Below, piece by piece: positions 1 through 8,025 of a DNA stretch of 64,000 bases. Under the pieces are notes generated by a model. That model made no database searches. It saw nothing but the letters and a program-made list of their open reading frames with translations, and was not told the origin of the DNA. The DNA comes from Brucella pseudintermedia (lineage in GTDB: Bacteria; Pseudomonadota; Alphaproteobacteria; Rhizobiales; Rhizobiaceae): NCBI RefSeq assembly GCF_042697365.1, contig NZ_CP137604.1; one strand, written 5' to 3'. A program made the position numbers and the translations under genes. Each line of letters begins with the position of its first letter. Positions within the stretch are counted from its first letter, which is position 1.

Positions 1-1
1 A

Positions 2-178
2 TCTGCCGACCTCGCAAATGGATTTGCTCGGACGTTAAGTGATGAAGATCTCGGCCACATCAAGCTGCACCGCCGCCCATACAACAGGTTTAGGTGCGCC
101 CTGCAATTATGCGTCCTGCGCTATCATCTCATCCGCTGGCCATGTCTCCCCCATGGAGCACATCAATCTGACCGGTGA
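2..178 (+). pseudogene. Tn3-family transposase fragment (N-terminal DUF4158-like)
   Basis: Reading from base 2 gives 58 residues before a stop, containing LSDEDLGHIKLHRRPYN and ALQLCVLRY. This is the signature of the N-terminal DUF4158 region of Tn3-family transposases (typically LS.EDL...RR..HNRLGFALQLC.LRYPGR). The 5' part lies outside the window. The similarity fades after the LRY motif, so the roughly 900 C-terminal residues carrying the DDE catalytic domain are missing. The frame has no adequate start inside the window. It is read here as a decayed transposon end beside the phosphonate locus. The family call comes from motif recognition and no alignment was run. Confidence 0.6.
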
Positions 179-216
179 ATATCGGCGGTCGAAATCTTAA
201 CGTAAGATTCCGCCCC
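179..216 (-). repeat. Possible Tn3-type terminal inverted repeat
   Basis: On the minus strand the 38 bases begin GGGGCGGAATCTTACGTTAAG. Tn3-family ends are about 38 bp, start with GGGG and often contain an ACGTTAAG-like block, so this could be the end of the transposon whose transposase remnant lies immediately to the left. The partner repeat is not in the window, so the call stays weak. Confidence 0.25.
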
Positions 217-232
217 TTCCGTAAACGACCCA

Positions 233-631
233 TCATATTGTGATCTGCTCGCCATCTTCTTTGGTGAAGGAGGCAACCGGGTTTTCCAGGAGCGGCAGAA
301 CCAGTTCGGAAGGGCGGCAAAGCCTTGTGCCGCGCGGTGTTTCGACAATCGGCCGGTTGATCAGGATCGGATGGGCGATCATGAAATCGATCAACTCGTC
401 ATCGGTCCATTTCGGATCGGACAGGCCAAGCTCGCCATAGGGCGTACCCTTTTCGCGCAGCAGTTCACGCGGCGTCAGGTTCATCGCCGCAAGCAAACCG
501 AGCAGACGTTCGCGGCTGGGTGGATTTTGGATATATTCCACGATGACCGGCTCTTCGCCGCTGGCGCGGATCATCGCCAGCGTATTGCGCGAGGTGCCGC
601 ATCCGGGGTTATGATAGATCGTAATGGTCAT
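233..631 (-). CDS. arsC: Arsenate reductase, ArsC family (glutaredoxin-dependent type)
   Basis: 132 aa with an ArsC/Spx thioredoxin-like fold. The N-terminus reads MTITIYHNPGCGTSRNT, placing the catalytic cysteine at residue 11 (Cys12 in E. coli ArsC). NRPIV near residue 91 matches the arginine-bearing oxyanion site of the family. Members reduce arsenate to arsenite with glutathione/glutaredoxin in the cytoplasm. The start at the MTITIYHN methionine is chosen because the upstream extension lacks homology and runs toward phnF. It lies 43 bp downstream of phnF on the same strand, so the two may share a transcript. No arsB or arsR is adjacent, so a role in arsenic resistance or another thiol reduction is inferred from family only. 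Confidence 0.85.
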   Translation of the reverse strand: MTITIYHNPGCGTSRNTLAMIRASGEEPVIVEYIQNPPSRERLLGLLAAMNLTPRELLREKGTPYGELGLSDPKWTDDELIDFMIAHPILINRPIVETPRGTRLCRPSELVLPLLENPVASFTKEDGEQITI

Positions 632-674
632 TGAAACTTTCCGCTGTAGTCGATGCATGGAGGAATCGTGATTC

Positions 675-1442
675 TTAACTGTTCTCGTCATTCTCGATAG
701 AGAATTCCATCCGGTCAGCCGAAAAACGGGAGAGGGAATATTGGATCGGCTTTCCACCCGTATCGACGTTCACCGCACGCGCTGTCACGACGATGGCGCC
801 GGGTGATAATTTCAGGTTTCTGAGATCTTCCGGGCCGGCATGACGGGCCGATATGATGGTTGACTTTCGCAGATAATCGCCAATCCCGGCAGCCTTGAAT
901 GCCGCCGTTATCGAGCCGCTTTTCGCATAATCCTGCGCAAAGGAAGGAAAGCGCACCGCATCGATCCAGTGAGTCGCTATCGAAATCGGGTATCCATCGG
1001 CGTTGTGCATCGTTTCAAGGCGGATCACTTCATCGCCGGCGTGCAGTTCAAGCGCCTCTGCGATTTCCCGGGTTGCGGCTTCCGTGCCCGATGCCAGCAG
1101 AATCCCCTGCATTTCCCGCACCTGCGAGGCGAGCGACTGAGAGATGCGGGTGCGGCGCCCGATCTGATAGGTGAGGCGTTTTGCGTTGGCAACGAAAGTG
1201 CCGCGTCCTTGCTCGGCTCGCAGCACGCCTTCCTGCGTCAGCGCTGCGATGGCGCTGCGCACCGTATGGCGATTGACCCCGAACCGCTCGGCCAGCTCCA
1301 TCTCGGCAGGCATACGCGCGCCAGCCTGAAGCTTGCCCGCCATGATGTCGCCGCGTATCTCATCGGCAATCTGCCGCCAGATCGCCACGCCGCTGTTTCT
1401 CTCAATTCGCCCGCTCTTTTTCATCAGTGCCTTTGTCATCAA
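675..1442 (-). CDS. phnF: GntR/HutC-family transcriptional regulator PhnF
   Basis: 255 aa. The N-terminal winged helix is at about residues 20-85 (WRQIADEIRGDIMAGKLQAG, then FGVNRHTVRSAI), followed by a UTRA effector domain of the HutC subfamily at about 105-245. PhnF proteins repress phosphonate uptake and degradation operons. It is divergent from phnG and shares a roughly 110-bp control region holding a perfect Pho box (1443-1460) and a palindrome (1493-1512). The Pho box abuts its start codon, so PhoB binding could also affect phnF itself. Alternative starts exist at MTKALM and MKKSGR. The regulatory role is inferred from position and family. Confidence 0.85.
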   Translation of the reverse strand: MMTKALMKKSGRIERNSGVAIWRQIADEIRGDIMAGKLQAGARMPAEMELAERFGVNRHTVRSAIAALTQEGVLRAEQGRGTFVANAKRLTYQIGRRTRISQSLASQVREMQGILLASGTEAATREIAEALELHAGDEVIRLETMHNADGYPISIATHWIDAVRFPSFAQDYAKSGSITAAFKAAGIGDYLRKSTIISARHAGPEDLRNLKLSPGAIVVTARAVNVDTGGKPIQYSLSRFSADRMEFSIENDENS

Positions 1443-1460
1443 CTGTCATCGTCCTGTCAT
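1443..1460 (+). promoter_or_regulatory. PhoB box upstream of phnG
   Basis: The sequence is CTGTCAT-CGTC-CTGTCAT, an exact match to the alphaproteobacterial Pho box of two 7-mers at 11-bp spacing. It lies about 95 bp upstream of phnG and directly upstream of the phnF start codon. A further TTGTCAT at 1433-1439 is one base off phase. It suggests phosphate-starvation activation of phnGHIJK. Confidence 0.75.
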
Positions 1461-1492
1461 TGGCAGGGTGTATTCATTCGGGTATTGTATAG

Positions 1493-1512
1493 TTGTCTAT
1501 ATAACTAGACAA
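1493..1512. promoter_or_regulatory. Candidate PhnF operator palindrome
   Basis: TTGTCTA and TAGACAA form a perfect inverted repeat around a 6-bp spacer TATAAC, centred about 50 bp upstream of phnG. GntR/HutC regulators bind such dyads, and published PhnF operators contain a related TATAGAC-type half-site. Its position between the Pho box and phnG would block transcription initiation or elongation. Confidence 0.6.
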
Positions 1513-1554
1513 TTTACAGGATGGCGTCAACAGGATTTGAGGGCAGGGAAGCTC

Positions 1555-2082
1555 ATGCACGGTACGGAGCAAAGTACGAAGGGAAGCGGACCCGGTTCCA
1601 CCACAGAAAGCGGAAAGGCGCCGAACGCCGTGCCGGATCCGGTTCAAGTCGCACGGCGGGCGAGCATGGCGATCCTTGCGCGGGCAAGCGGCGAAGAATT
1701 GCAAGCCTTGTGGCAGGCATGGTCCGACAAGCCGGAATTCGAGGTTTTGCGCGGGCCGGAAACCGGCCTCGTGATGCTGCGCGGCCGCATCGGCGGTGGC
1801 GGCGCTCCCTTCAATGTTGGTGAGGCAACAGTGACCCGCGCCACGGTGCGGCTTTCCAACGGTTCGGTCGGCCACTCCTATGCGCTGGGCCGCGATCAGG
1901 AAAAGGCGCGCCTTGCCGCTCTCTTCGATGCGCTTTGGCTCGATGAAGGCCGCCGCGATGCGGTGGAAACGCAAGTTCTGAATGTTTTGCGCACACGGCT
2001 TGACGAGGCTGATGCCACACGGCGCGGCGAAGCCGCCGCCACCAAGGTCGATTTCTTTACAATGGTTCGGGGAGACAATTGA
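1555..2082 (+). CDS. phnG: Phosphonate C-P lyase system protein PhnG
   Basis: 175 aa, somewhat longer than the roughly 150-aa E. coli protein because of a Gly/Ser-rich N-terminus. The family core begins at ARRASMAILARASGEEL and includes the Gly-rich ETGLVMLRGRIGGGGAPFNVGEATVTRA stretch. PhnG is part of the PhnGHIJ core complex. With PhnH, PhnI and PhnL it converts MgATP plus phosphonate to ribose-1-phosphonate-5-triphosphate. The ATG at 1555 is preceded by GGGCAGGGA. The stop overlaps the phnH start (TGATG), indicating translational coupling. First gene of the catabolic operon, downstream of the Pho box and PhnF-type palindrome. Confidence 0.92.
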   Translation: MHGTEQSTKGSGPGSTTESGKAPNAVPDPVQVARRASMAILARASGEELQALWQAWSDKPEFEVLRGPETGLVMLRGRIGGGGAPFNVGEATVTRATVRLSNGSVGHSYALGRDQEKARLAALFDALWLDEGRRDAVETQVLNVLRTRLDEADATRRGEAAATKVDFFTMVRGDN

Positions 2083-2693
2083 TGCTTCCTTCTTCTTCAG
2101 CATTTGAAGGCGGTCTGGCTAATCCGGTGACGGATGCGCAGTCGGTTTTTCATGCCATCATGCACGCTATGGCCAATCCCGGCCGCATCTATTCGCTGGC
2201 CGTAGCTGCCACGCCGCCGCAGCCGCTGACGCCGGAACTGGGTGTTATCGCGGCAACCCTGCTCGACCATGATGCGACAGTCTGGTGCGATGCGGCGATA
2301 GCGGCCAATGAAAATGCAACCGCCTGGCTTACTTTCCACACCGGCGCGCCGCGTGTCGAAAATGCCGATGCCGCGCAATTCGCGCTTGCCAGCGACGTAT
2401 CGCTGCTGCCGCTGCTGGCGGAGTTTTCGCAGGGCGAGCCGGAATTTCCCGATCGTTCCACAACCGTTGTGCTGGCTGTCGCGTCGCTGAATAGCGGGCA
2501 GGGGCTTTTGCTGAAAGGCCCCGGCATCGATGGCGAGCGCAAGCTGCATGTCGACGGACTGCCGCAGGATTTCATCCGGCAATGGCGCGAGAACGGGGCG
2601 CAATATCCACTCGGCGTTGATCTTGTTCTGGTCTGCAACGGCGCTGTTGCAGCACTTCCCCGCACAACCCGGATTTCCGCTCTGGAGGGCTGA
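2082..2693 (+). CDS. phnH: Phosphonate C-P lyase system protein PhnH
   Basis: 203 aa, the usual PhnH size. It starts LPSSSAFEGGLANPVTDAQSVFHAIMHAMANPGRI, the conserved N-terminal segment in which Phe-His-Met-Asn/Pro residues precede a PLP-transferase-like fold without PLP-binding residues. It binds PhnG/PhnI/PhnJ in the C-P lyase core. The ATG at 2082 overlaps the phnG TGA by one base and is preferred to the TTG at 2079. Two bases separate it from phnI. Conserved GPGI and DLVLVC segments are in the C-terminal half. Confidence 0.92.
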   Translation: MLPSSSAFEGGLANPVTDAQSVFHAIMHAMANPGRIYSLAVAATPPQPLTPELGVIAATLLDHDATVWCDAAIAANENATAWLTFHTGAPRVENADAAQFALASDVSLLPLLAEFSQGEPEFPDRSTTVVLAVASLNSGQGLLLKGPGIDGERKLHVDGLPQDFIRQWRENGAQYPLGVDLVLVCNGAVAALPRTTRISALEG

Positions 2694-2695
2694 AA

Positions 2696-3805
2696 ATGTA
2701 TGTTGCTGTAAAGGGTGGCGAAACAGCCATCCGCAATGCCCACCGTCTTCTCGATGACCGTCGCCGTGGCGACCGTTCGGTGCCAGCACTTCGCCTCGAC
2801 CAGATTGCCGAGCAGCTTGCGCTGGCGGTAGATCGCGTCATGGCCGAAGGCTCGCTCTATGACCGTGAACTGGCGGCATTGGCCGTTCGCCAGTCGCGCG
2901 GCGATCTGATCGAGGCGATCTTTCTGGTGCGCGCCTATCGCACCACCTTGCCGCGCTTCGGCTATTCACGCCCGATGGAAACCGCGCAAATGCTGATCGA
3001 GCGCCGCATTTCTGCAACCTATAAGGATCTGCCGGGCGGCCAGCTTCTGGGGCCCACCTTCGATTATACGCACCGGCTGCTTGATCCCGATCTGGCAGGC
3101 GATGTGACGGTGCCAGAACCGGAACTGCGCCCTGCGGAGCCGGAAGAAACGCCACGCGTGACCGATATTCTCGGCGTCAACGGCATGATCGAGGACGATG
3201 GCTCGCTGCCGGAAGGGCACGAGCCGGGCGACCTGACCCGTGAACCGTGGACATTTCCGATGGAGCGCGACCTGCGCTTGCAGGCATTGGCGCGAGGCGA
3301 CGAGGGCTTTCTGCTGGCGCTCGGCTATTCCACCCAGCGCGGCTATGGCAACACGCATCCCTTTGTTGGTGAAATCCGCATCGGCGAAGTGGAAGTCGAG
3401 TTCGACGTGCCGGAGCTTGGCTTTGCCGTCTCGCTTGGCCGCGTGCAGCTGACCGAGTGCCAGATGGTCAACCAGTTCAAGGGTTCGGCCAAGCAGCCGC
3501 CGCAGTTTACGCGCGGCTATGGGCTGGTGTTCGGCCAGAGCGAGCGCAAGGCCATGTCCATGTCGCTCTGCGACCGTGCACTGCGCGTGCGCGAATTCGA
3601 TACGGATGTGACCGCTCCCGCGCAGGATGAGGAATTTGTCATTTCCCATTCCGACAATGTGCAGTCCACCGGCTTCGTCGAACATCTGAAACTGCCGCAT
3701 TATGTGGATTTTCAAGCCGAACTCGACCTCATCCGCCGTATGCGTGCGGAATATGAGCAAGCAAACACCGACACCGAAAGTTTGGCAAAGGAGGCCGCAG
3801 AATGA
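2696..3805 (+). CDS. phnI: C-P lyase core subunit PhnI (nucleosidase)
   Basis: 369 aa, close to the family length (about 354-370). It begins MYVAVKGGETAIRNAHRLL, the signature PhnI start, and contains RGDLIEAIFLVRAYRTTLPRFGYS and later GYSTQRGYGNTHPFVGE. PhnI displaces the purine base of ATP to attach the phosphonate at C1' of ribose, together with PhnG, PhnH and PhnL. The SD GGAGGG lies about 8 bases upstream. The last codons overlap phnJ by 4 bases (ATGA), which fits co-translation of subunits of one complex. Confidence 0.95.
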   Translation: MYVAVKGGETAIRNAHRLLDDRRRGDRSVPALRLDQIAEQLALAVDRVMAEGSLYDRELAALAVRQSRGDLIEAIFLVRAYRTTLPRFGYSRPMETAQMLIERRISATYKDLPGGQLLGPTFDYTHRLLDPDLAGDVTVPEPELRPAEPEETPRVTDILGVNGMIEDDGSLPEGHEPGDLTREPWTFPMERDLRLQALARGDEGFLLALGYSTQRGYGNTHPFVGEIRIGEVEVEFDVPELGFAVSLGRVQLTECQMVNQFKGSAKQPPQFTRGYGLVFGQSERKAMSMSLCDRALRVREFDTDVTAPAQDEEFVISHSDNVQSTGFVEHLKLPHYVDFQAELDLIRRMRAEYEQANTDTESLAKEAAE

Positions 3806-4680
3806 GCGATCTGGCCAATTACAATTTTGCCTATCTGGACGAACAGACCAAAAGGATGATCCGCCGCGCCATTCTGAAGGCCATCGCGATCCCCGGCTAT
3901 CAGGTGCCGTTTGCCAGCCGTGAAATGCCGATGCCTTATGGCTGGGGCACCGGCGGCGTGCAGGTGACGGCCTCCATCATCGGGCCGGATGATGTGCTGA
4001 AAGTCATCGACCAGGGTGCCGACGACACCACCAATGCTGTCTCCATCCGGGCTTTCTTCCAGAAAACCGCCAATGTCGCCGTCACCACCCATACGGGCGA
4101 GGCGACGATCATCCAGACTCGTCACCGCATTCCGGAATATCCGCTGACCGAAGGGCAGGTGATCGTCTATCAGGTGCCGATCCCCGAACCGTTGCGTTTT
4201 CTGGAGCCGCGTGAAACCGAAACGCGCAAGATGCATGCGCTCGCCGAATATGGCCTCATGCACGTGAAGCTTTACGAAGACATTGCGCGGCACGGCCATA
4301 TCGCCAAGACCTATGATTATCCGGTGATGATCGAGGGGCGTTATGTGATGGCGCCTTCGCCGACGCCGAAATTCGACAATCCGAAAATGCATATGTCTCC
4401 CGCCTTGCAGCTTTTCGGTGCCGGTCGCGAAAAGCGCATCTATGCCGTGCCGCCCTATACGGATGTTGTGAGCCTCGATTTCGAGGATCATCCGTTCGAG
4501 GTGCAGAAGTTCAAGGAACCCTGCGCGCTTTGCGGGGCAAAGGGTGTCTATCTCGATGAAGTCGTGCTGGATGATCGCGGTGGCTCGATGTTCGTCTGTT
4601 CCGACACCGATTTTTGTGAGGACCGTCAGGCCAACGGCCATTTCGGTCATCTGGCAGCAAACAAGGAGGCCGCGCAATGA
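3802..4680 (+). CDS. phnJ: Alpha-D-ribose 1-methylphosphonate 5-phosphate C-P lyase PhnJ
   Basis: 292 aa radical-SAM enzyme that cleaves the C-P bond. The C-terminal cysteines follow C-x2-C-x21-C-x5-C at residues 241, 244, 266 and 272. These match the three [4Fe-4S] ligands and the catalytic Cys272 reported for the E. coli enzyme. The N-terminus LANYNFAYLDEQTKRMIRRA is highly conserved. It overlaps phnI and phnK by 4 bases each. An intact cysteine set indicates a functional C-P lyase, releasing methane from methylphosphonate and feeding ribose-1,2-cyclic phosphate-5-phosphate to later steps. Confidence 0.96.
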   Translation: MSDLANYNFAYLDEQTKRMIRRAILKAIAIPGYQVPFASREMPMPYGWGTGGVQVTASIIGPDDVLKVIDQGADDTTNAVSIRAFFQKTANVAVTTHTGEATIIQTRHRIPEYPLTEGQVIVYQVPIPEPLRFLEPRETETRKMHALAEYGLMHVKLYEDIARHGHIAKTYDYPVMIEGRYVMAPSPTPKFDNPKMHMSPALQLFGAGREKRIYAVPPYTDVVSLDFEDHPFEVQKFKEPCALCGAKGVYLDEVVLDDRGGSMFVCSDTDFCEDRQANGHFGHLAANKEAAQ

Positions 4681-5453
4681 GCGAGCAACCTCTACTGAGA
4701 GTGAACAGCCTGTCGAAATTCTATGGCAATCGCCGTGGCTGCGCGGATATTTCCTTCAATCTGTGGCCGGGCGAAGTGCTGGCAATCGTGGGGGAATCCG
4801 GTTCCGGCAAGACGACGCTGCTGAACAGTCTGGCCACCCGTCTGGAACCGACTTCCGGCACGGTTGAATACCGGATGCGTGACGGTGAATTTCGCGATCT
4901 TTACAAGATTGGCGAGGCGGAACGCCGCTTCCTGATGCGGACGGACTGGGGCTTTGTGCACCAGAACCCGGCAGACGGATTGCGCATGACGGTTTCAGCC
5001 GGCGCCAATGTCGGCGAGCGTCTGATGGCGGTCGGTGAACGTCACTATGGCAATATTCGCAACACGGCCACCGAATGGCTCGGACGTGTCGAAATCGCCT
5101 CTGACCGCATTGATGATCAGCCGCGCGCCTTTTCAGGCGGCATGCGCCAGCGCTTGCAGATTGCCCGCAATCTGGTGACCGCTCCGCGGCTTGTCTTCAT
5201 GGACGAACCGACCGGCGGCCTTGATGTGTCGGTGCAGGCGCGTCTCCTCGACCTTCTGCGCGGTCTTGTCAGCGATCTCGGCCTTTCGGTGATTATCGTG
5301 ACGCATGATCTCGCCGTTGCGCGTCTTCTGTCCCATCGCATCATGGTCATGAAAGACGGCCATATTGTCGAGCAGGGCCTGACCGACCGCGTGCTGGATG
5401 ACCCGCAGGCGCCTTACACGCAACTGCTGGTGTCGTCGATCCTGCAAGTTTAG
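4677..5453 (+). CDS. phnK: C-P lyase-associated ABC ATPase PhnK
   Basis: 258 aa ABC ATPase with no membrane partner. Walker A is GESGSGKTT (about residue 38), the ABC signature FSGGMRQRLQIARNL (about 150) and Walker B LVFMDEPTGG. PhnK docks on PhnJ in the core complex and is thought to support the lyase cycle rather than transport. It overlaps phnJ by 4 bases and is followed by an AT-rich 67-bp gap before phnL. That is the only break in the otherwise overlapping operon, so a secondary promoter there is possible. Confidence 0.93.
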   Translation: MSEQPLLRVNSLSKFYGNRRGCADISFNLWPGEVLAIVGESGSGKTTLLNSLATRLEPTSGTVEYRMRDGEFRDLYKIGEAERRFLMRTDWGFVHQNPADGLRMTVSAGANVGERLMAVGERHYGNIRNTATEWLGRVEIASDRIDDQPRAFSGGMRQRLQIARNLVTAPRLVFMDEPTGGLDVSVQARLLDLLRGLVSDLGLSVIIVTHDLAVARLLSHRIMVMKDGHIVEQGLTDRVLDDPQAPYTQLLVSSILQV

Positions 5454-5520
5454 TAAATTAAAACAGATATTTATTGCATGTTGTTCCTAAATTAGCCGAA
5501 CTTCATGCGTGAGGTGGAAA

Positions 5521-6240
5521 ATGCCTATGTTGCAAACATCAGCCCCGCTTGCCGTCACCGATGTGACGAAAACCTTCGTCATGCATTTGCAGGGCGGCAT
5601 CGAATTTCCGGTCGTGCGCGGCGTCAATTTTGAACTCCGCGCCGGTGAATGCGCCGTGCTTGGCGGACCTTCAGGCGCGGGCAAAAGCTCGATCCTGAAA
5701 ATGGTCTACGGGAATTATGCGGTCAATGGCGGCTCGATCCTGATCCGCCATGAAGACCGCACGGTGGATCTTGCCACAGCCGATCCGCGTGAAGTGCTGG
5801 CCGTGCGCCGCGATACGATCGGTTATGTCAGTCAGTTTCTGCGCACGCTGCCGCGCGTCGCGGCAATCGATGTGGTGGCCGAACCGCTCGTTGCGCGTGG
5901 CGTTGATCGGGAAGCGGCGCTGAACCGCGCCCGCGAACTTCTGGCGCAGCTCAATCTTCCGGAAAGGCTGTGGGCCTTGCCGCCAGCGACCTTTTCCGGC
6001 GGTGAACAGCAGCGCGTGAATATCGCGCGCGGTTTCATCACCGATCATCCGGTATTGCTGCTCGACGAGCCGACCGCTTCGCTCGACGCGAAGAACCGCG
6101 CGGTCGTGGTCGATCTCATCAAGACCAAGAAGGAGCAGGGCGTCGCCATGCTCGGCATCTTCCACGACGAGGACGTGCGCTCGGTCGTTGCTGACCGGAT
6201 CATCGATGTAACGGCTTTCTCTCCGAGGGCGGCGGCATGA
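5521..6240 (+). CDS. phnL: Phosphonate C-P lyase system ATPase PhnL
   Basis: 239 aa ABC ATPase. Walker A is GGPSGAGKSS, the signature FSGGEQQRVNIARG and Walker B LLLDEPTASLD, followed by the switch His in GIFHDED. PhnL is needed with PhnG, PhnH and PhnI for the nucleosidase step. The ATG at 5521 is chosen because GAGGTGG sits just upstream; the ATG-like start four codons earlier lacks such a site. It follows phnK after 67 bp of AT-rich sequence and overlaps the next gene by 4 bases. Confidence 0.93.
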   Translation: MPMLQTSAPLAVTDVTKTFVMHLQGGIEFPVVRGVNFELRAGECAVLGGPSGAGKSSILKMVYGNYAVNGGSILIRHEDRTVDLATADPREVLAVRRDTIGYVSQFLRTLPRVAAIDVVAEPLVARGVDREAALNRARELLAQLNLPERLWALPPATFSGGEQQRVNIARGFITDHPVLLLDEPTASLDAKNRAVVVDLIKTKKEQGVAMLGIFHDEDVRSVVADRIIDVTAFSPRAAA

Positions 6241-6893
6241 CCAAGCTCTCGGTGGAACCGCTGGTTCACGAAACGGCCATTGTCAGCGGCAGCACACTCG
6301 GGCGCTATACTGAGATTGGCGAGCGCAGCCGCGTTTCGGAAACCGTGCTGGGAGATTATTCCTATCTTGGCGTCGACTGCGAAATCTGGTGTGCGGAGAT
6401 TGGCAAGTTTTCCAATATTGCCAGCCACGTGCGCATCAACGCCACCAACCATCCGACATGGCGTCCGACACTGCATCATTTCACCTACCGCGCCGGTGAT
6501 TACTGGCCGGAAGAAAAGGATGAGACGGAGTTTTTCCAGTGGCGTCGCGGCAATGCGGTGAAGATCGGACACGATACATGGCTTGGCCATGGCTCCACCA
6601 TCTTGCCGGGGGTGACGGTTGGTAATGGTGCCGTTGTCGGTGCCGGAGCCGTGGTAAGCAAGGACGTAGCGCCCTATACGATTGTGGGCGGCGTGCCTGC
6701 GCGTCTCATTCGCGAACGCTTCGATGCTGCGACCGGCAATCGACTTGACCGTCTGGCCTGGTGGGACTGGAGCCATGATCGCCTGCGTCAGGCGCTCGAC
6801 GATTTTCGCTCGCTCGATATCGAAGCCTTCCTCTCGAAATATGAAACAGCCGCCAACACAAATGCGGTGATGAAAGAGCTATCCAATGGCTAA
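6237..6893 (+). CDS. Hexapeptide-repeat acyltransferase of phosphonate operons
   Basis: 218 aa with left-handed beta-helix hexapeptide repeats from about residue 15 (GSTLGRYTEIGERSRVSETVLGDYSYLGVDCEIW) and again at 115-160 (IGHDTWLGHGSTILPGVTVGNGAVVGAGAVVSKDV). This is the chloramphenicol acetyltransferase/DapH-like family repeatedly found inside phn operons, where its substrate is not settled. It may N-acetylate aminoalkylphosphonates in place of PhnO, which is absent here; that role is inference. It overlaps phnL by 4 bases and phnM by 8. Confidence 0.85.
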   Translation: MTKLSVEPLVHETAIVSGSTLGRYTEIGERSRVSETVLGDYSYLGVDCEIWCAEIGKFSNIASHVRINATNHPTWRPTLHHFTYRAGDYWPEEKDETEFFQWRRGNAVKIGHDTWLGHGSTILPGVTVGNGAVVGAGAVVSKDVAPYTIVGGVPARLIRERFDAATGNRLDRLAWWDWSHDRLRQALDDFRSLDIEAFLSKYETAANTNAVMKELSNG

Positions 6894-8025
6894 TGAAATC
6901 GTTCTGAAAAACGCGCGGATCGTGCTCGCTGACGAGATTGTTTCCGGTTCCATCCTGATCCGTGACGGCAAGATCGCGGCCATCGATCAGGGCAACGCCA
7001 ATGGCGGCGATGACATGGATGGCGATTACGTCATTCCGGGCCTGATCGAACTGCACACCGACCAGCTTGAAAGCCACTATGCGCCGCGCCCGAAAGTGCG
7101 CTGGAATGTCGATGCCGCCGTGCAGGCGCATGACGCGCAGGTGGCGGCATCGGGCATCACCACGGTATTCGACGCGATGCGCGTCGGCTCCGACTATGAC
7201 CGCGATTTCGTCGGCGAGGATATGCGTATGCTTGCAGACGCGATTGAAAGCGGCGTGCGCGAAAATCGCCTGCGTGCAGACCATTTCCTGCATCTGCGCT
7301 GCGAAGTTTCCTCTGCCGATTGCCTCGAGACATTCGAGCTTTTCGCGGATGACGACCGTGTAAAACTGGCATCCTTGATGGATCACGCACCGGGACAGCG
7401 GCAATTCGTTGATCTTGAGAGCTATCGCACCTATTACATGCGCAAGATGAAGCTCACGGATGAGGAGTTCCGGGTGCATTGTGAGAAGCGCATGGCGGAT
7501 TCGGACGCCTATTCCGCCAGACACCGGCGCGCCATTGCTGAGCTGGCGGCAACGCGCGGCATCGTTCTGGCGAGCCATGACGATGCGACCAGTGCCCATG
7601 TCGATGAATCGCTCGATCATGGCGTGCGGATCGCAGAGTTCCCGACCACGATGGAAGCCGCCAATGCTTCAAAGGGCGCTGGCCTTTCGATCCTGATGGG
7701 CGCGCCGAACATCGTACGCGGCGGCTCGCATTCAGGCAATATTGCCGCGCGCGATCTGGTGGACAATGGCAGCCTCGATATCCTGTCGTCGGATTATATT
7801 CCATTCAGTCTCATTCAGTCGGCTTTCGGTCTGGCTTCCGGCGAGCGACCGATTGCGCTTCCCGATGCCATCCGCCTTGTGACAAAGAATCCTGCCGATG
7901 CCATGGCCATGGATGATCGCGGTGAGATTGCCATCGGCAAGCGCGCCGATCTGGTCCGTGTCCGTCCGAAAGGCGCAATTCCGGTTGTCCGCACGGTGTG
8001 GCGCGAAGGCGAACGGGTGCTTTGA
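6886..8025 (+). CDS. phnM: Ribose-1-phosphonate triphosphate diphosphatase PhnM
   Basis: 379 aa, typical for the amidohydrolase-superfamily PhnM. Metal-binding signatures include ELHTDQLESHYAPRP (H-x-D, about residues 57-66), the central DHAPGQRQF, SHDDAT around residue 230, and LSSDYIPFSL near 305. It removes pyrophosphate from the ribose-1-phosphonate triphosphate to give the PhnJ substrate. Overlaps the upstream acyltransferase by 8 bases and phnN by one base (TGATG), so it is translationally coupled to both. Confidence 0.93.
   Translation: MANEIVLKNARIVLADEIVSGSILIRDGKIAAIDQGNANGGDDMDGDYVIPGLIELHTDQLESHYAPRPKVRWNVDAAVQAHDAQVAASGITTVFDAMRVGSDYDRDFVGEDMRMLADAIESGVRENRLRADHFLHLRCEVSSADCLETFELFADDDRVKLASLMDHAPGQRQFVDLESYRTYYMRKMKLTDEEFRVHCEKRMADSDAYSARHRRAIAELAATRGIVLASHDDATSAHVDESLDHGVRIAEFPTTMEAANASKGAGLSILMGAPNIVRGGSHSGNIAARDLVDNGSLDILSSDYIPFSLIQSAFGLASGERPIALPDAIRLVTKNPADAMAMDDRGEIAIGKRADLVRVRPKGAIPVVRTVWREGERVL

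Noticed and set aside
129..348. Overlapping short minus-strand frames at the left edge, including a 61-aa and a 63-aa frame
   Set aside because: No ribosome site, no recognisable motif, and they overlap the transposase remnant and arsC. Codon pattern looks like a shadow of these.
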